DNA of 64,000 bases from positions 3,224,001 through 3,288,000 of the forward strand of contig NZ_MAYG01000001.1 of assembly GCF_001684965.1 (NCBI RefSeq), given 5' to 3'. This document shows, in pieces, positions 56,371 through 64,000 of the stretch. The number at the start of each line of letters is the position of its first letter. Within the stretch, counting starts at the first letter, position 1. The translations under genes and the position numbers were made by a program. This stretch comes from Chryseobacterium arthrosphaerae (lineage in GTDB: Bacteria; Bacteroidota; Bacteroidia; Flavobacteriales; Weeksellaceae). A model generated the notes under the pieces. The model was not told the origin of the DNA. It was given only the letters and a program-made list of their open reading frames with translations, and ran no database searches.

Positions 56371-57276
56371 TTATATTCTATTTTGATCTTTACAATATTT
56401 ATCTAAAATACCATTAATGAAGATATTGGAACGGTCTGTAGCAAATACTTTTGCAATTTCGATATATTCATTAATAATAACTCTTGAAGGCGTGAAAGCA
56501 AAATTATCCAATTCTGAAATCGCAGTAGACAAGATAACCTTATCCATTAGGGAAACTCTTTCAAGGTCCCAGTTTTCCAGTCTTTCTTCCAGCTTTTTCT
56601 CGTTGTTTTCCCAATTGTTCAGGGTGTCTTTCAACAGTTTGCTGGCAAAAGTCTTATCATCTTCATCTTTGATCATTTTGATCAGGGTTCTGCTTTCTTC
56701 ATCTTCTCTCAGGAAACCGATTGTTTTCTGTACCATTGAGTTTGAAATATGGATATCGTCATACCATGAAAGTTCCTTATCTCCAAGATAATCATGGAAA
56801 TCATCATTTTCAGCAATATATCTTAAGAACAGTTTTCCAATAAATTTCTGATCTTCTTCAAAAGAATAACCTTCTTCTTTCATGAAATCCTGATAACGTT
56901 TCCCTGCAGTAATTCTTTGGAAAGTCTTTACCAGAAGATCATCATGCATATCCCATTTCAGCTGTTTGTGCTGTCCTGTAAAGAATAATCTTTCAGGATT
57001 TTCTTCCAGCTTCTGCAATACCTGGTTGTTGATGAATTTCTGGTTAGGATTTATATCAGCATCTGTTTTAAGATATTTGTTCTTTCCGATCTCAATCTGG
57101 TGTTCTGCCAGATCTTTCAGGGCCACCAGGAAATTAAGCTGGTAGATATAGAGATAATAGATTTTCTCTATTCCAGCGAACATGTTTTTCTCTAAAACAT
57201 CAAACTTTACAGGATTCTGATAGTAAGAATACACTGTCTGTACTACTTTTTCACGGATTTGTCGTCTTCCTAACAT
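56371..57276 (-). CDS. nusB: Transcription antitermination factor NusB
   Basis: Binds boxA RNA with NusE/S10 to support transcription of rRNA operons. The 301-residue protein is the long Bacteroidota form (E. coli NusB has 139). It opens MLGRRQIREKVVQTVYSYYQ. The conserved NusB core lies in the C-terminal part (WDLERVSLMDKVILSTAISELDNFAFTPSRVIINEYIEIAKVFATDRSNIFINGILDK). The N-terminal extension is helical and of unknown role. It is the first gene of the operon; TATCTTTG at 57299-57306 on the minus strand is its likely -7 element. Confidence 0.94.
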   Translation of the reverse strand: MLGRRQIREKVVQTVYSYYQNPVKFDVLEKNMFAGIEKIYYLYIYQLNFLVALKDLAEHQIEIGKNKYLKTDADINPNQKFINNQVLQKLEENPERLFFTGQHKQLKWDMHDDLLVKTFQRITAGKRYQDFMKEEGYSFEEDQKFIGKLFLRYIAENDDFHDYLGDKELSWYDDIHISNSMVQKTIGFLREDEESRTLIKMIKDEDDKTFASKLLKDTLNNWENNEKKLEERLENWDLERVSLMDKVILSTAISELDNFAFTPSRVIINEYIEIAKVFATDRSNIFINGILDKYCKDQNRI

Positions 57277-57298
57277 TCAAAGAGCTTTTTTATGCGTG

Positions 57299-57306
57299 CA
57301 AAGATA
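57299..57306 (-). promoter_or_regulatory. -7 element of nusB (TATCTTTG)
   Basis: Exact TAnnTTTG match, 22 bases before the nusB start codon. Confidence 0.55.
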
Positions 57307-57350
57307 CAAAATTTAAAATTGATGAAATTCGTAGTGTGATGACATTTTTG

Positions 57351-57358
57351 TAATTTTG
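57351..57358 (+). promoter_or_regulatory. -7 element of the ABC exporter gene (TAATTTTG)
   Basis: Exact TAnnTTTG match. The ATG at 57368 follows only 9 bases later, implying a very short leader. It also excludes an upstream TTG start at 57356. Confidence 0.5.
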
Positions 57359-57367
57359 TCAAACTAT

Positions 57368-59029
57368 ATGAAAGCGCTAAAAACCTTAAACCCTTATTTT
57401 TGGAAACACAAAATACTTTTGTTTTGGGGGGTACTATTTATCATTGCCAGTAATTTCTTTAATATATATAAGGTTCAGTTTGTAGGAAAATCCGTGGATG
57501 AGCTTACCAAAAGCGGAAATCTCGGTTTCAATCAGCAGGTGCTTATCTACGTCGGAATCATTGTGGGATGCTCACTTTTAACCGGATTCTTTACTTTTAT
57601 GATGAGACAGACAATCATTGTTGCCTCCAGAAGAATTGAATATGAGCTTAAAAATAAAATTTACAGGCATTACCAGGATTTATCTTTAACGGATTACAAG
57701 CAGACAACCATCGGAGACCTGATGAACAGGCTCAGTGAAGACGTGGTTGCTGTAAGAATGTATCTTGGTCCCGGCGTCATGTATGTGGCCAACCTCATCG
57801 TTCTGGTTCTGATCACTGCCATTTATATGGTAAAAACGGATGCTTCCATGACTTTATGGACTTTGCTTCCGCTTCCTATTCTATCTTTTGCCATTTATAA
57901 AGTAAGTTCCATTATCAATAAAAAGTCGAAGATCATGCAGAAAAGCCAGTCAGCCATTTCCACCTTTGTACAGGACAGCTTTTCGGGAATCCGTGTAGTA
58001 AAGTTTTTTGCAAGGGAAAAGTATATTGAAAAGAACTACGGAATCAAAGTCACCGACTATCAGAATAAGGCATTGGACCTTGCTAAGACAGAGGCTTATT
58101 TCTTTACCATTATTTTATTTGTTATCGGTCTGCTGAATGTTGCCATTATCTGGATCGGGGGAACCAAATATATTGCCGGAGAATTAAGTATCGGTAAAAT
58201 CGCAGATTTTTTCATGTATATCAATACCCTGATTTTCCCGTTCTCTATGGTTGGCTGGGTAACTTCTGTGAACCAGAGGGCTGAAGCTTCTATGCAAAGG
58301 ATCAATGAATTTATGGATAAAAAATCAGAGATCATTAATACCAATTTCGAGAACTATACGATTAAAGGAGATATTGAATTCAGAAATGTCTCGTATGTAT
58401 ATCCAAATACAGGAATCAAAGCGCTGGATCATTTAAGTTTTAAAATCAAAGCAGGAGAATCTTTGGCCATCATGGGCAAAACCGGAAGCGGAAAGTCTAC
58501 GATTGCTTTACTTTTGTGCAGGCTGATAGATCCTACTGAAGGGGAGATTTTGATTGACGGTAAAAACCTGAAAGACCACAATCTTGATAACTACAGAAAT
58601 TTCATCGGTTATATTCCTCAGGAAAGCTACCTGTTCTCAGATTCCATTGAAAATAATATCGGTTTTGCCATTGATCATCCTTCTCATGAAAAGGTAGTGG
58701 AATATGCTCAGATTGCAGATGTACATAAAAATATTGTTGAGTTTAAAGAACAATATAAAACACTTGTGGGTGAACGGGGCGTTATGCTTTCCGGGGGTCA
58801 GAAACAAAGAATATGTATCGCCAGGGCCTTAATCAAGGACCCGAATATCATTATTTTTGATGACTCTCTGTCTGCATTGGATACTGAAACGGAACAGAAT
58901 ATTCTGGAAAATATTGATAAGAAAATCAGCAATGCCACTTCCATAATCATCACACACAGAGAGTCTAGCGCTCAAAAAGCCGACCAGATCATCAACCTTA
59001 CGGAAATTACCAATTCTGTAACCGCATAG
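57368..59029 (+). CDS. ABC exporter, fused membrane and ATPase domains
   Basis: A 553-residue half-transporter of the MsbA/MdlB-like exporter class, acting as a dimer in the inner membrane. Six transmembrane helices occupy residues ~15-300, including the coupling region SQSAISTFVQDSFSGIRVVKFFARE. The nucleotide-binding domain has Walker A GKTGSGKST, signature LSGGQKQRICIARAL, Walker B NIIIFDDSLSALD and a switch His in IITHRESS. In the usual position of the catalytic Glu after Walker B the residue is Asp (FDD), as in some heterodimeric exporters. The substrate is unknown. It is divergent from nusB. Confidence 0.92.
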   Translation: MKALKTLNPYFWKHKILLFWGVLFIIASNFFNIYKVQFVGKSVDELTKSGNLGFNQQVLIYVGIIVGCSLLTGFFTFMMRQTIIVASRRIEYELKNKIYRHYQDLSLTDYKQTTIGDLMNRLSEDVVAVRMYLGPGVMYVANLIVLVLITAIYMVKTDASMTLWTLLPLPILSFAIYKVSSIINKKSKIMQKSQSAISTFVQDSFSGIRVVKFFAREKYIEKNYGIKVTDYQNKALDLAKTEAYFFTIILFVIGLLNVAIIWIGGTKYIAGELSIGKIADFFMYINTLIFPFSMVGWVTSVNQRAEASMQRINEFMDKKSEIINTNFENYTIKGDIEFRNVSYVYPNTGIKALDHLSFKIKAGESLAIMGKTGSGKSTIALLLCRLIDPTEGEILIDGKNLKDHNLDNYRNFIGYIPQESYLFSDSIENNIGFAIDHPSHEKVVEYAQIADVHKNIVEFKEQYKTLVGERGVMLSGGQKQRICIARALIKDPNIIIFDDSLSALDTETEQNILENIDKKISNATSIIITHRESSAQKADQIINLTEITNSVTA

Positions 59030-59070
59030 CCGTTTCGTTCTCAATTGTTAAATAAATCATAAAAAAAATT

Positions 59071-59099
59071 TTGTGATTAAAAGAATTCTTTTATATTTG
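59071..59099 (+). promoter_or_regulatory. Promoter of the PUR-family gene (TTTTG, 18 bases, TATATTTG)
   Basis: TTG at 59071-59073 and TATATTTG at 59092-59099 with 18 bases between; the start codon follows 29 bases later. Confidence 0.75.
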
Positions 59100-59128
59100 T
59101 TCTTAACAAGATTAAAAAATATCTAACA

Positions 59129-59464
59129 ATGAGTGAATACAAGGAACGCCATGAAAATGAGATTTTCACGAAGGTGTTAAAAGCAGGGAGAAGAACTTAT
59201 TTCTTTGATGTGCGCGAGACGAAAGCAGGAGATTATTATCTTACCATCACTGAGAGTAAGAAGAATTTCGGAGAGAATGGGGAAGCTACATTCGAGAAGC
59301 ACAAAATTTACCTTTATAAGGAAGATTTTAAAAGTTTCCAGGAGATGTTTAATGAGTCCACAGATTTCATCATTAATGAAAAGGGTGAGGATGTAATTTC
59401 AGAAAAACATGACAAAGACTTCAAAAGCAGATCATTCACAATTGATTCTGACGACGAGGTTTAA
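59129..59464 (+). CDS. PUR-family (DUF3276) nucleic-acid-binding protein
   Basis: A 111-residue protein matching the bacterial PUR-alpha-like family (DUF3276), which binds single-stranded DNA and RNA. The PUR-repeat-like core reads EIFTKVLKAGRRTYFFDVRETKAGDYYLTITESKK, with HKIYLYKEDFKSFQEMFNESTDFI following. The acidic C-terminal tail (SDDEV) is typical. It is small and probably abundant, judged from its strong promoter. Targets in Bacteroidota are not known to me. It is monocistronic, with its own terminator. Confidence 0.9.
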   Translation: MSEYKERHENEIFTKVLKAGRRTYFFDVRETKAGDYYLTITESKKNFGENGEATFEKHKIYLYKEDFKSFQEMFNESTDFIINEKGEDVISEKHDKDFKSRSFTIDSDDEV

Positions 59465-59486
59465 AAAAAAGAATATCTAAAAACAC

Positions 59487-59507
59487 AAGCATCTGAAAAG
59501 GATGCTT
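59487..59507 (+). terminator. Terminator of the PUR-family gene
   Basis: 7-bp stem AAGCATC with its complement around a 7-base loop, then a run of T residues. Confidence 0.75.
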
Positions 59508-59593
59508 TTTTTATGCCCTAATCTCAAAACATTTTACATCGTTACTTCAAAATTTCTCCCTTTGGATCAGCAGCATTTCTCATCAACTTATAA

Positions 59594-59660
59594 AGTTTTG
59601 GCTAAAGCCGTTGAATCTTTATTATATTAAAAGAACGGGCTAAAGCCCGTTCCTATTGAT
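59594..59660. repeat. Dispersed double-hairpin repeat (GGCTAAAGCC family), copy B
   Basis: GGCTAAAGCC at 59600-59609 and ACGGGCTAAAGCCCGT at 59635-59650, spaced 25 bases apart as in the copy at 47505-47573. The core and flanks (AAGTTT before, CCTA after) are also shared. It is intergenic, between convergent genes. Confidence 0.75.
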
Positions 59661-59694
59661 TTGATTATTGACACCTTGATTATTCCTTATTTGA

Positions 59695-61977
59695 TTATGG
59701 TATCAAGAAACTGAATAACTGATTTGGCATCTCTTTCTGGCAAGGATCTGCATTTTTATTATTTCTATTATTTACACTATTTGTAACCTTTGCAGAAGAA
59801 AACATTACAATACCTCCATCTTTTCTAAGGGTAACCAATTCATCATTTTGCAAACTTGGATCAAACTTTCCGAAACACATGATATTGTCCTGAACCTGTA
59901 TAGTGGGAAAATTTTCCGCACCATCATTAAACAAACTACTTCCATTTAATTTAAATATCCTATATATTCCCTCAAAGTTTCTATGAGCAACGATCTCTGC
60001 AACTCCATCCGCATCGATATCTCCAACAGCCAACCCTTTCCAGTCTGAAGCCGGACCCCATCCGGTAGACTTCGCAATTTCTGTTAGTAGTCCATTATCG
60101 TCTATATTATAAACATGTATGCCATTTTGCGTACCATCATTAGTATCCACAAGTAAAACAATTTCATCTTTTGTATCACCATCAAGGTTGCCTGATGCTA
60201 CCGCTTTAATTTTAGAATCTGCAGGCAGATTGAGCACATTGGCCTGAACTGATTGAAAGGTACTTCCATTGAACTGATAGACAAAAACTGTTTTATCAAA
60301 ATTTCTGACTGCAACAACATCATCCTTTCCCCCACTAATATAATTTCCGGCAGCAATACCTGCCCATTCCGACTGAGCTCCATATCCTGTATACCTGGAC
60401 TGTTCGACGAGGTTGTTATTTTCAATTTTTAAAATATAAAAACCATTTTCATTAGCATCTGCGTGATCATTTAATGCGATGATCTCGCTTTTACCATCTC
60501 CAAAAAAGTCACCTGCTGCCAGACCTTTCCAATTATTGGAACCACTGTATATTTTATTGTTGGTAACCGGACGAAAGCCTTTATTATAAGGTTCTAAAGT
60601 TTCCATCATTCCATCAATGTTTCGTATGACTACAAATTCCTCCTCATCATCGCCGTCAAAATTGCCCTTTGCAACTCCTCTCCAATCAGAATTTCTTCCA
60701 TATTTATGGTCTGTATTGATGGGAACAATTAAATTCTCAAAATTTGACATCAATGCCAATGTTATAGAAGATTCATCTACCGTTATACTGTCATAATAAT
60801 GTTTAGCAGCCTGCAGATCAGCAACTGTCTGATACAGTGTCTGATCATCATATTGCGATAAATAAAGCCACATGTAAGCAGTATAGGTTCCGTATCTGGG
60901 ACGTGTAGGGGGATTTGGAGGGACTATTTCATCATCCTTTATATCCCAGTTTTCATCATTATAATTGACTCCGTTTTTTATCACTAAAGGAGATATATAG
61001 ATATCTTTTGTAAACGTTTTATAATACGCTACCATATCAGAAATGGTGTAAATAGGAATTCCATCTTTTACAATACCATATTTATTACATTCATAGGGGA
61101 AACTTGCTGTCAGATTAGAATGGGAGATATCTTCCCGTAAAGTATCAAACTTCCAATAGGTCCAGATATTGGAACCCAAAAGAGGATTAAACTGTGTATT
61201 CGCCTTTATAAATTTAGCTATCTTATTTAATTTTTTAAGATATTTCCCCTGATTTCCCTCTTTCGTGGCTCTGTGCATTTGTACCAATACTCTTCCCACA
61301 GCACTTTGCATATTGTAAGGTAAAATAACTTCCGGATAGCTTAATGAATCATTATCTCTTTCTTTATAATATCCTATCGTATCATTAGAATTCACCTCTT
61401 CATACCATTGGTCTTTATGATATTCAAGTGTTTCATCTACCTTTTGTATAAGATCATCAGCAATAATATCGTACGACTTATTCTTGTATCGTCCCTGCAG
61501 TCTATATTTTAAATTCTGAATGGATGGATCAAGCTTAACCATTGCAGCAAATTTAGCCATAGGATAGGTAATATTAGCACTATGAACCAAATGAGAATGC
61601 GCTGGTCCTGAGTTTTGTTTTTTATTATAATAGTTGGTTGACCAGGCAGCACCAGATTCTCCCCGGTAATCATAAATTATTGGTAATCCTAATGTGGGAA
61701 ATCTCAGATCATCCCTTCTGTCAATTGTATTAACAAAGCATTCTATTAAGGTTTTAGCATACGTTGTATCTTTTGTTTTTTCATACATCAATACCAATGC
61801 TTCCATATGAGCGGGTACGGCCCATGAAAACTCAAGTTGATTTGAGCTCGTAGAATGACTCACCCATGTATTGAATCCCTTGGTATCAAACATGCGTTTA
61901 TAATAGGATTGAGAAGTGGGTTGAGAATAAGATTTTATTGCAAATAATACAATGATGATTGCAAAGAGATTTTTCAT
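59695..61977 (-). CDS. Exported protein with helical N-terminal domain and FG-GAP/VCBS repeats
   Basis: A 760-residue protein with signal peptide MKNLFAIIIVLFAIKSYS. Residues ~20-400 are helix-rich with repeated aromatic and acidic motifs (WAVPAHMEALVLMYEKTKD, SGPAHSHLVHSANITYPMAKF, ILPYNMQSAVGRVLVQMHRA). This suggests an alpha/alpha toroid like those of polysaccharide lyases or epimerases, but no specific family is recognised. Residues ~430-730 hold at least five FG-GAP-like repeats with the core (V/A)AxGxxDGDxxxE(I/F)V, expected to form a beta-propeller that binds calcium. The C-terminus has no T9SS sorting domain. The function is unknown; carbohydrate processing is a guess. Confidence 0.8.
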   Translation of the reverse strand: MKNLFAIIIVLFAIKSYSQPTSQSYYKRMFDTKGFNTWVSHSTSSNQLEFSWAVPAHMEALVLMYEKTKDTTYAKTLIECFVNTIDRRDDLRFPTLGLPIIYDYRGESGAAWSTNYYNKKQNSGPAHSHLVHSANITYPMAKFAAMVKLDPSIQNLKYRLQGRYKNKSYDIIADDLIQKVDETLEYHKDQWYEEVNSNDTIGYYKERDNDSLSYPEVILPYNMQSAVGRVLVQMHRATKEGNQGKYLKKLNKIAKFIKANTQFNPLLGSNIWTYWKFDTLREDISHSNLTASFPYECNKYGIVKDGIPIYTISDMVAYYKTFTKDIYISPLVIKNGVNYNDENWDIKDDEIVPPNPPTRPRYGTYTAYMWLYLSQYDDQTLYQTVADLQAAKHYYDSITVDESSITLALMSNFENLIVPINTDHKYGRNSDWRGVAKGNFDGDDEEEFVVIRNIDGMMETLEPYNKGFRPVTNNKIYSGSNNWKGLAAGDFFGDGKSEIIALNDHADANENGFYILKIENNNLVEQSRYTGYGAQSEWAGIAAGNYISGGKDDVVAVRNFDKTVFVYQFNGSTFQSVQANVLNLPADSKIKAVASGNLDGDTKDEIVLLVDTNDGTQNGIHVYNIDDNGLLTEIAKSTGWGPASDWKGLAVGDIDADGVAEIVAHRNFEGIYRIFKLNGSSLFNDGAENFPTIQVQDNIMCFGKFDPSLQNDELVTLRKDGGIVMFSSAKVTNSVNNRNNKNADPCQKEMPNQLFSFLIP

Positions 61978-62202
61978 ATTTAATTAGTTTTTTGGTTCAA
62001 GATATCCTGCAAAGAATTATCTCATGATTGGTTTGTTAAATATAATAGTTTTGATCTCAATTCCCGAAGTCAGTTTAAAACAATCTGAAGAAACCCGTTT
62101 TTCCTATACGGCGTATAAAATTTAAGCGGGGTATGGAAAAAAGTGATTATGAAACACAGAAAAAAAATGAAGTATTTTCTATTCAAACAGATATAAAATA
62201 AA

Positions 62203-62229
62203 AAAGTACACTTTCAAAAAGTGTACTTT
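62203..62229 (-). terminator. Terminator after tRNA-His
   Basis: Perfect 12-bp stem (AAAGTACACTTT and its complement) with a 3-base loop, followed on the minus strand by T-rich sequence, 6 bases after the tRNA. Confidence 0.85.
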
Positions 62230-62234
62230 CTTTG

Positions 62235-62309
<75 letters not shown>

Positions 62310-62344
62310 GTTTTCTGAGTGCAAATATAGGACAATTTCCTCAA

Positions 62345-63064
62345 CTACCAAACAATTCCGTCAAAATTTTTCAAAGAAATTAATCTTTCTGACGTAAAGC
62401 CCTCAGCATAAGTCACTCCCGATAATCTTCCCAAATCCTGTGCACGGTAGGTTAAGCTTTCAAAAAAGTCTTTTGTTGTAATCGGAGTTTCAGGTTCCTT
62501 TGAAGTTGGGTCATAAAACTGGGTTTTGTAGGCCATACATGATGCAATCTTTTTATCAAGAAATTCTGAAATGTCAATAACGAACTCTGGTTTGATATCT
62601 TTCCACTGAATATAATGAAAAACATGCTTGGGCCTCCATACTTCCTGAATCTCTCCCTCCATTACGGTCTCAATTTTTCGCAGTCCGGATAAAAAGCACG
62701 CATCCGACACTAATTTCGCTCCTTTTGCATGATCCGGATGTCTGTCATCAATTGCATTGGCTAAGACGATTTCCGGCCTGTATTTGCGAATCATTTTTAC
62801 GATCCTCATCTGATATTCTTCAGAATTGACCAAAAAGCCGTCTTTCATTCCCAGGTTCTCTCTTGCTGAAAGTCCTAAGATCTTAGCAGCGTCTGCCGCT
62901 TCTGCTTTTCTTGTTTCATCGGTACCCCTTGTCCCCAGCTCTCCTCTTGTAAGGTCTACAACAACACATTTTTTTCCTTCGGCAACCATTTTGGCAATAG
63001 TCCCGCCACATCCCAGCTCTACGTCATCAGGATGTGCTCCAAAAGCAAGTATATCAGTTTTCAT
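62345..63064 (-). CDS. bshB1: Bacillithiol biosynthesis deacetylase BshB1
   Basis: Removes the acetyl group from GlcNAc-malate in bacillithiol synthesis. The 239-residue protein is a PIG-L/LmbE zinc deacetylase. The start MKTDILAFGAHPDDVELGCGGTI carries the AHPDD zinc motif, DLTRGELGTRGT follows, and the third ligand lies in DDRHPDHAKGAKLV. The region FDGIVW at the C-terminus and CMAYKTQFYDP fit BshB1. The ATG at 63064 is chosen; a TATCTTTG element at 63071-63078 lies only 6 bases upstream, so the transcript may be nearly leaderless. bshA and bshC are not in the window. Confidence 0.92.
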   Translation of the reverse strand: MKTDILAFGAHPDDVELGCGGTIAKMVAEGKKCVVVDLTRGELGTRGTDETRKAEAADAAKILGLSARENLGMKDGFLVNSEEYQMRIVKMIRKYRPEIVLANAIDDRHPDHAKGAKLVSDACFLSGLRKIETVMEGEIQEVWRPKHVFHYIQWKDIKPEFVIDISEFLDKKIASCMAYKTQFYDPTSKEPETPITTKDFFESLTYRAQDLGRLSGVTYAEGFTSERLISLKNFDGIVW

Positions 63065-63070
63065 ATAATT

Positions 63071-63078
63071 CAAAGATA
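63071..63078 (-). promoter_or_regulatory. -7 element of bshB1 (TATCTTTG)
   Basis: Exact TAnnTTTG match, 6 bases before the bshB1 start codon, consistent with a leaderless or near-leaderless transcript. Confidence 0.45.
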
Positions 63079-63089
63079 AGTTTAAAATA

Positions 63090-63122
63090 AAAACTTCCCA
63101 AACATTAAGAATGGGAAGTTTT
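63090..63122 (-). terminator. Terminator after the TPR gene
   Basis: 11-bp stem (AAAACTTCCCA and its complement) with an 11-base loop and a T run on the minus strand, 25 bases past the stop codon. Confidence 0.85.
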
Positions 63123-63146
63123 AATATCTATAATTTAAATTTTAAA

Positions 63147-64000
63147 TTACTTATTGATCTCTGCATTTAATTTTACAGCATCCTGGTAAGTAGGATCCAA
63201 CTGTAAAGATTTTGCAACATAATCTTTTGCTTTTGCTATATCAGATTCTTTGCTCATATAAGCTACTGCAAAGTAAGCATATGCAAGAGTCTGCTTATTA
63301 GCTTCCTGATCAGCCGGTTTTACGGTACTGATGAATTTTTCGTAAGCTAATTTTGCTGCTTCATTGTTTCCTGCCTGCTGGTAAGAATATCCCTGGCTGT
63401 AATATGCCGGAGCCCAGTCAGGAAGAAGGGCTGACATTTTCTGCCATGTAAGGATTGCTCCATTCCAGTTTTTAGCATCCTGGTAAGCTGTAGCTAATTT
63501 AAACAGGGCATCAGAATCCTGGCTGTTGGCAGCTACTTGTTTCTTCAGTGCTTCAATGGTAGGGTTTGTAGGTCCTTTATCCGCATCTGCCTGAGAAGCA
63601 CCACCACCTCCAGCGATGTTAGCCAATTCCAGATCCCACTTCATTGTTTCATCTTTTGCCGCTTTTGCAATCGCCACTTTCTGCTGAGATTCAGCCATTA
63701 AAGCAGATTTTTTAGCCGCATCTTTTTCATCTTTTGCTAATCCGGCAGCGATAAGCCCCTGTAATCCCTGGTCAGCAGGCTGGATTCTTGTTTTCTCAGC
63801 CTGAGAAACAAATGTATCCATGTTTTGCTTAGCATCTGCATAGTTTCTGTCAGCATAAGCCTGATAAGCTCTTAATTTGAACTTGATAGGATCTTCAATT
63901 TTATCAAAGATTTTATCTAAAACTGATTTAGAGTTAGCGTAATCTTCGTTTGTGAAATATAATTTAGCAATTTCTAACTGAGTATACGGATCCTCATCGG
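63147..64000 (-). CDS. Tetratricopeptide-repeat protein (5' end outside window)
   Basis: The C-terminal ~284 residues of a larger protein; the frame stays open to the window edge (DEDPYTQLEIAKLYFTNEDY). TPR-like helix pairs are seen in YANSKSVLDKIFDKIEDPIKFKLRAY, SDALFKLATAYQDAKNWNGAILTWQKMSALLPDWAPAYYSQGYSYQQAGNNEAAKLAYEKF and AKDYVAKSLQLDPTYQDAVKLNAE. A Gly/Ala-rich linker lies in the middle (ANIAGGGGASQADADKG). The function is unknown; such proteins usually mediate protein contacts in the periplasm or cytosol. A signal peptide, if any, is outside the window. Confidence 0.85.
   Translation of the reverse strand, partial: DEDPYTQLEIAKLYFTNEDYANSKSVLDKIFDKIEDPIKFKLRAYQAYADRNYADAKQNMDTFVSQAEKTRIQPADQGLQGLIAAGLAKDEKDAAKKSALMAESQQKVAIAKAAKDETMKWDLELANIAGGGGASQADADKGPTNPTIEALKKQVAANSQDSDALFKLATAYQDAKNWNGAILTWQKMSALLPDWAPAYYSQGYSYQQAGNNEAAKLAYEKFISTVKPADQEANKQTLAYAYFAVAYMSKESDIAKAKDYVAKSLQLDPTYQDAVKLNAEINK

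Overview
The window looks like a chromosomal segment of a Bacteroidota bacterium, most likely a Chryseobacterium or close Weeksellaceae relative. The evidence is low GC content, promoters of the Bacteroidota type (TTG, 17-19 bases, TAnnTTTG), secreted proteins ending in type IX secretion (T9SS) sorting domains, a succinate dehydrogenase with a single cytochrome b subunit, a BshB1 bacillithiol enzyme, PUR/DUF3276 and ribosomal THX proteins, and a zinc protease resembling flavastacin. No phage, IS element, integrase or CRISPR array was seen. Function calls rest on motif recognition by eye; no database search was run.

Layout. 1-9.9 kb: the end of pyruvate kinase, an aldehyde dehydrogenase, histidine-degradation genes hutG and hutI with a DUF695-like gene between them, then ruvB, a PaiB-like flavoprotein, a metallo-beta-lactamase-fold hydrolase and coaE. 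10-23 kb: three very large secreted T9SS proteins in tandem on the minus strand. Two are metzincin proteases and the middle one is an FN3/GEVED protein without a protease domain. 23-33 kb: a DUF6452/DUF6048 envelope pair, rlmD, a thioredoxin-fold lipoprotein without the CXXC motif, the sdhC-sdhA-sdhB operon and comEC. 33-44 kb: a GH99-type glycosidase, lpxB, DUF2480 and DUF2723 genes, a DUF937 gene, ribosomal protein THX (39 aa), a MATE pump, an S41 peptidase and aspS. 44-53 kb: a secreted astacin-lectin lipoprotein, a divergent adenylosuccinate synthetase, a Crp/Fnr regulator, the Ku/LigD end-joining genes with LigD split by a frameshift, and a delta-60-repeat protein. 53-64 kb: an MscS channel, a DprE2-like reductase, nusB-DUF1573-yajC, an ABC exporter, a PUR-family protein, an FG-GAP protein, tRNA-His, bshB1 and the end of a TPR gene.

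Most genes are housekeeping or envelope functions. Four points stand out. (1) An identical 20-base box lies 19 bases upstream of the -7 elements of both the Crp/Fnr gene and the divergent purA-like gene, which suggests a small regulon. (2) ligD is divided at an A9 run that carries an in-register slippery heptamer. (3) The tandem T9SS proteins share a nearly identical C-terminal region, and the two proteases share a CxxCxC cluster. (4) Two dispersed copies of a double-hairpin repeat built on GGCTAAAGCC lie in intergenic regions.
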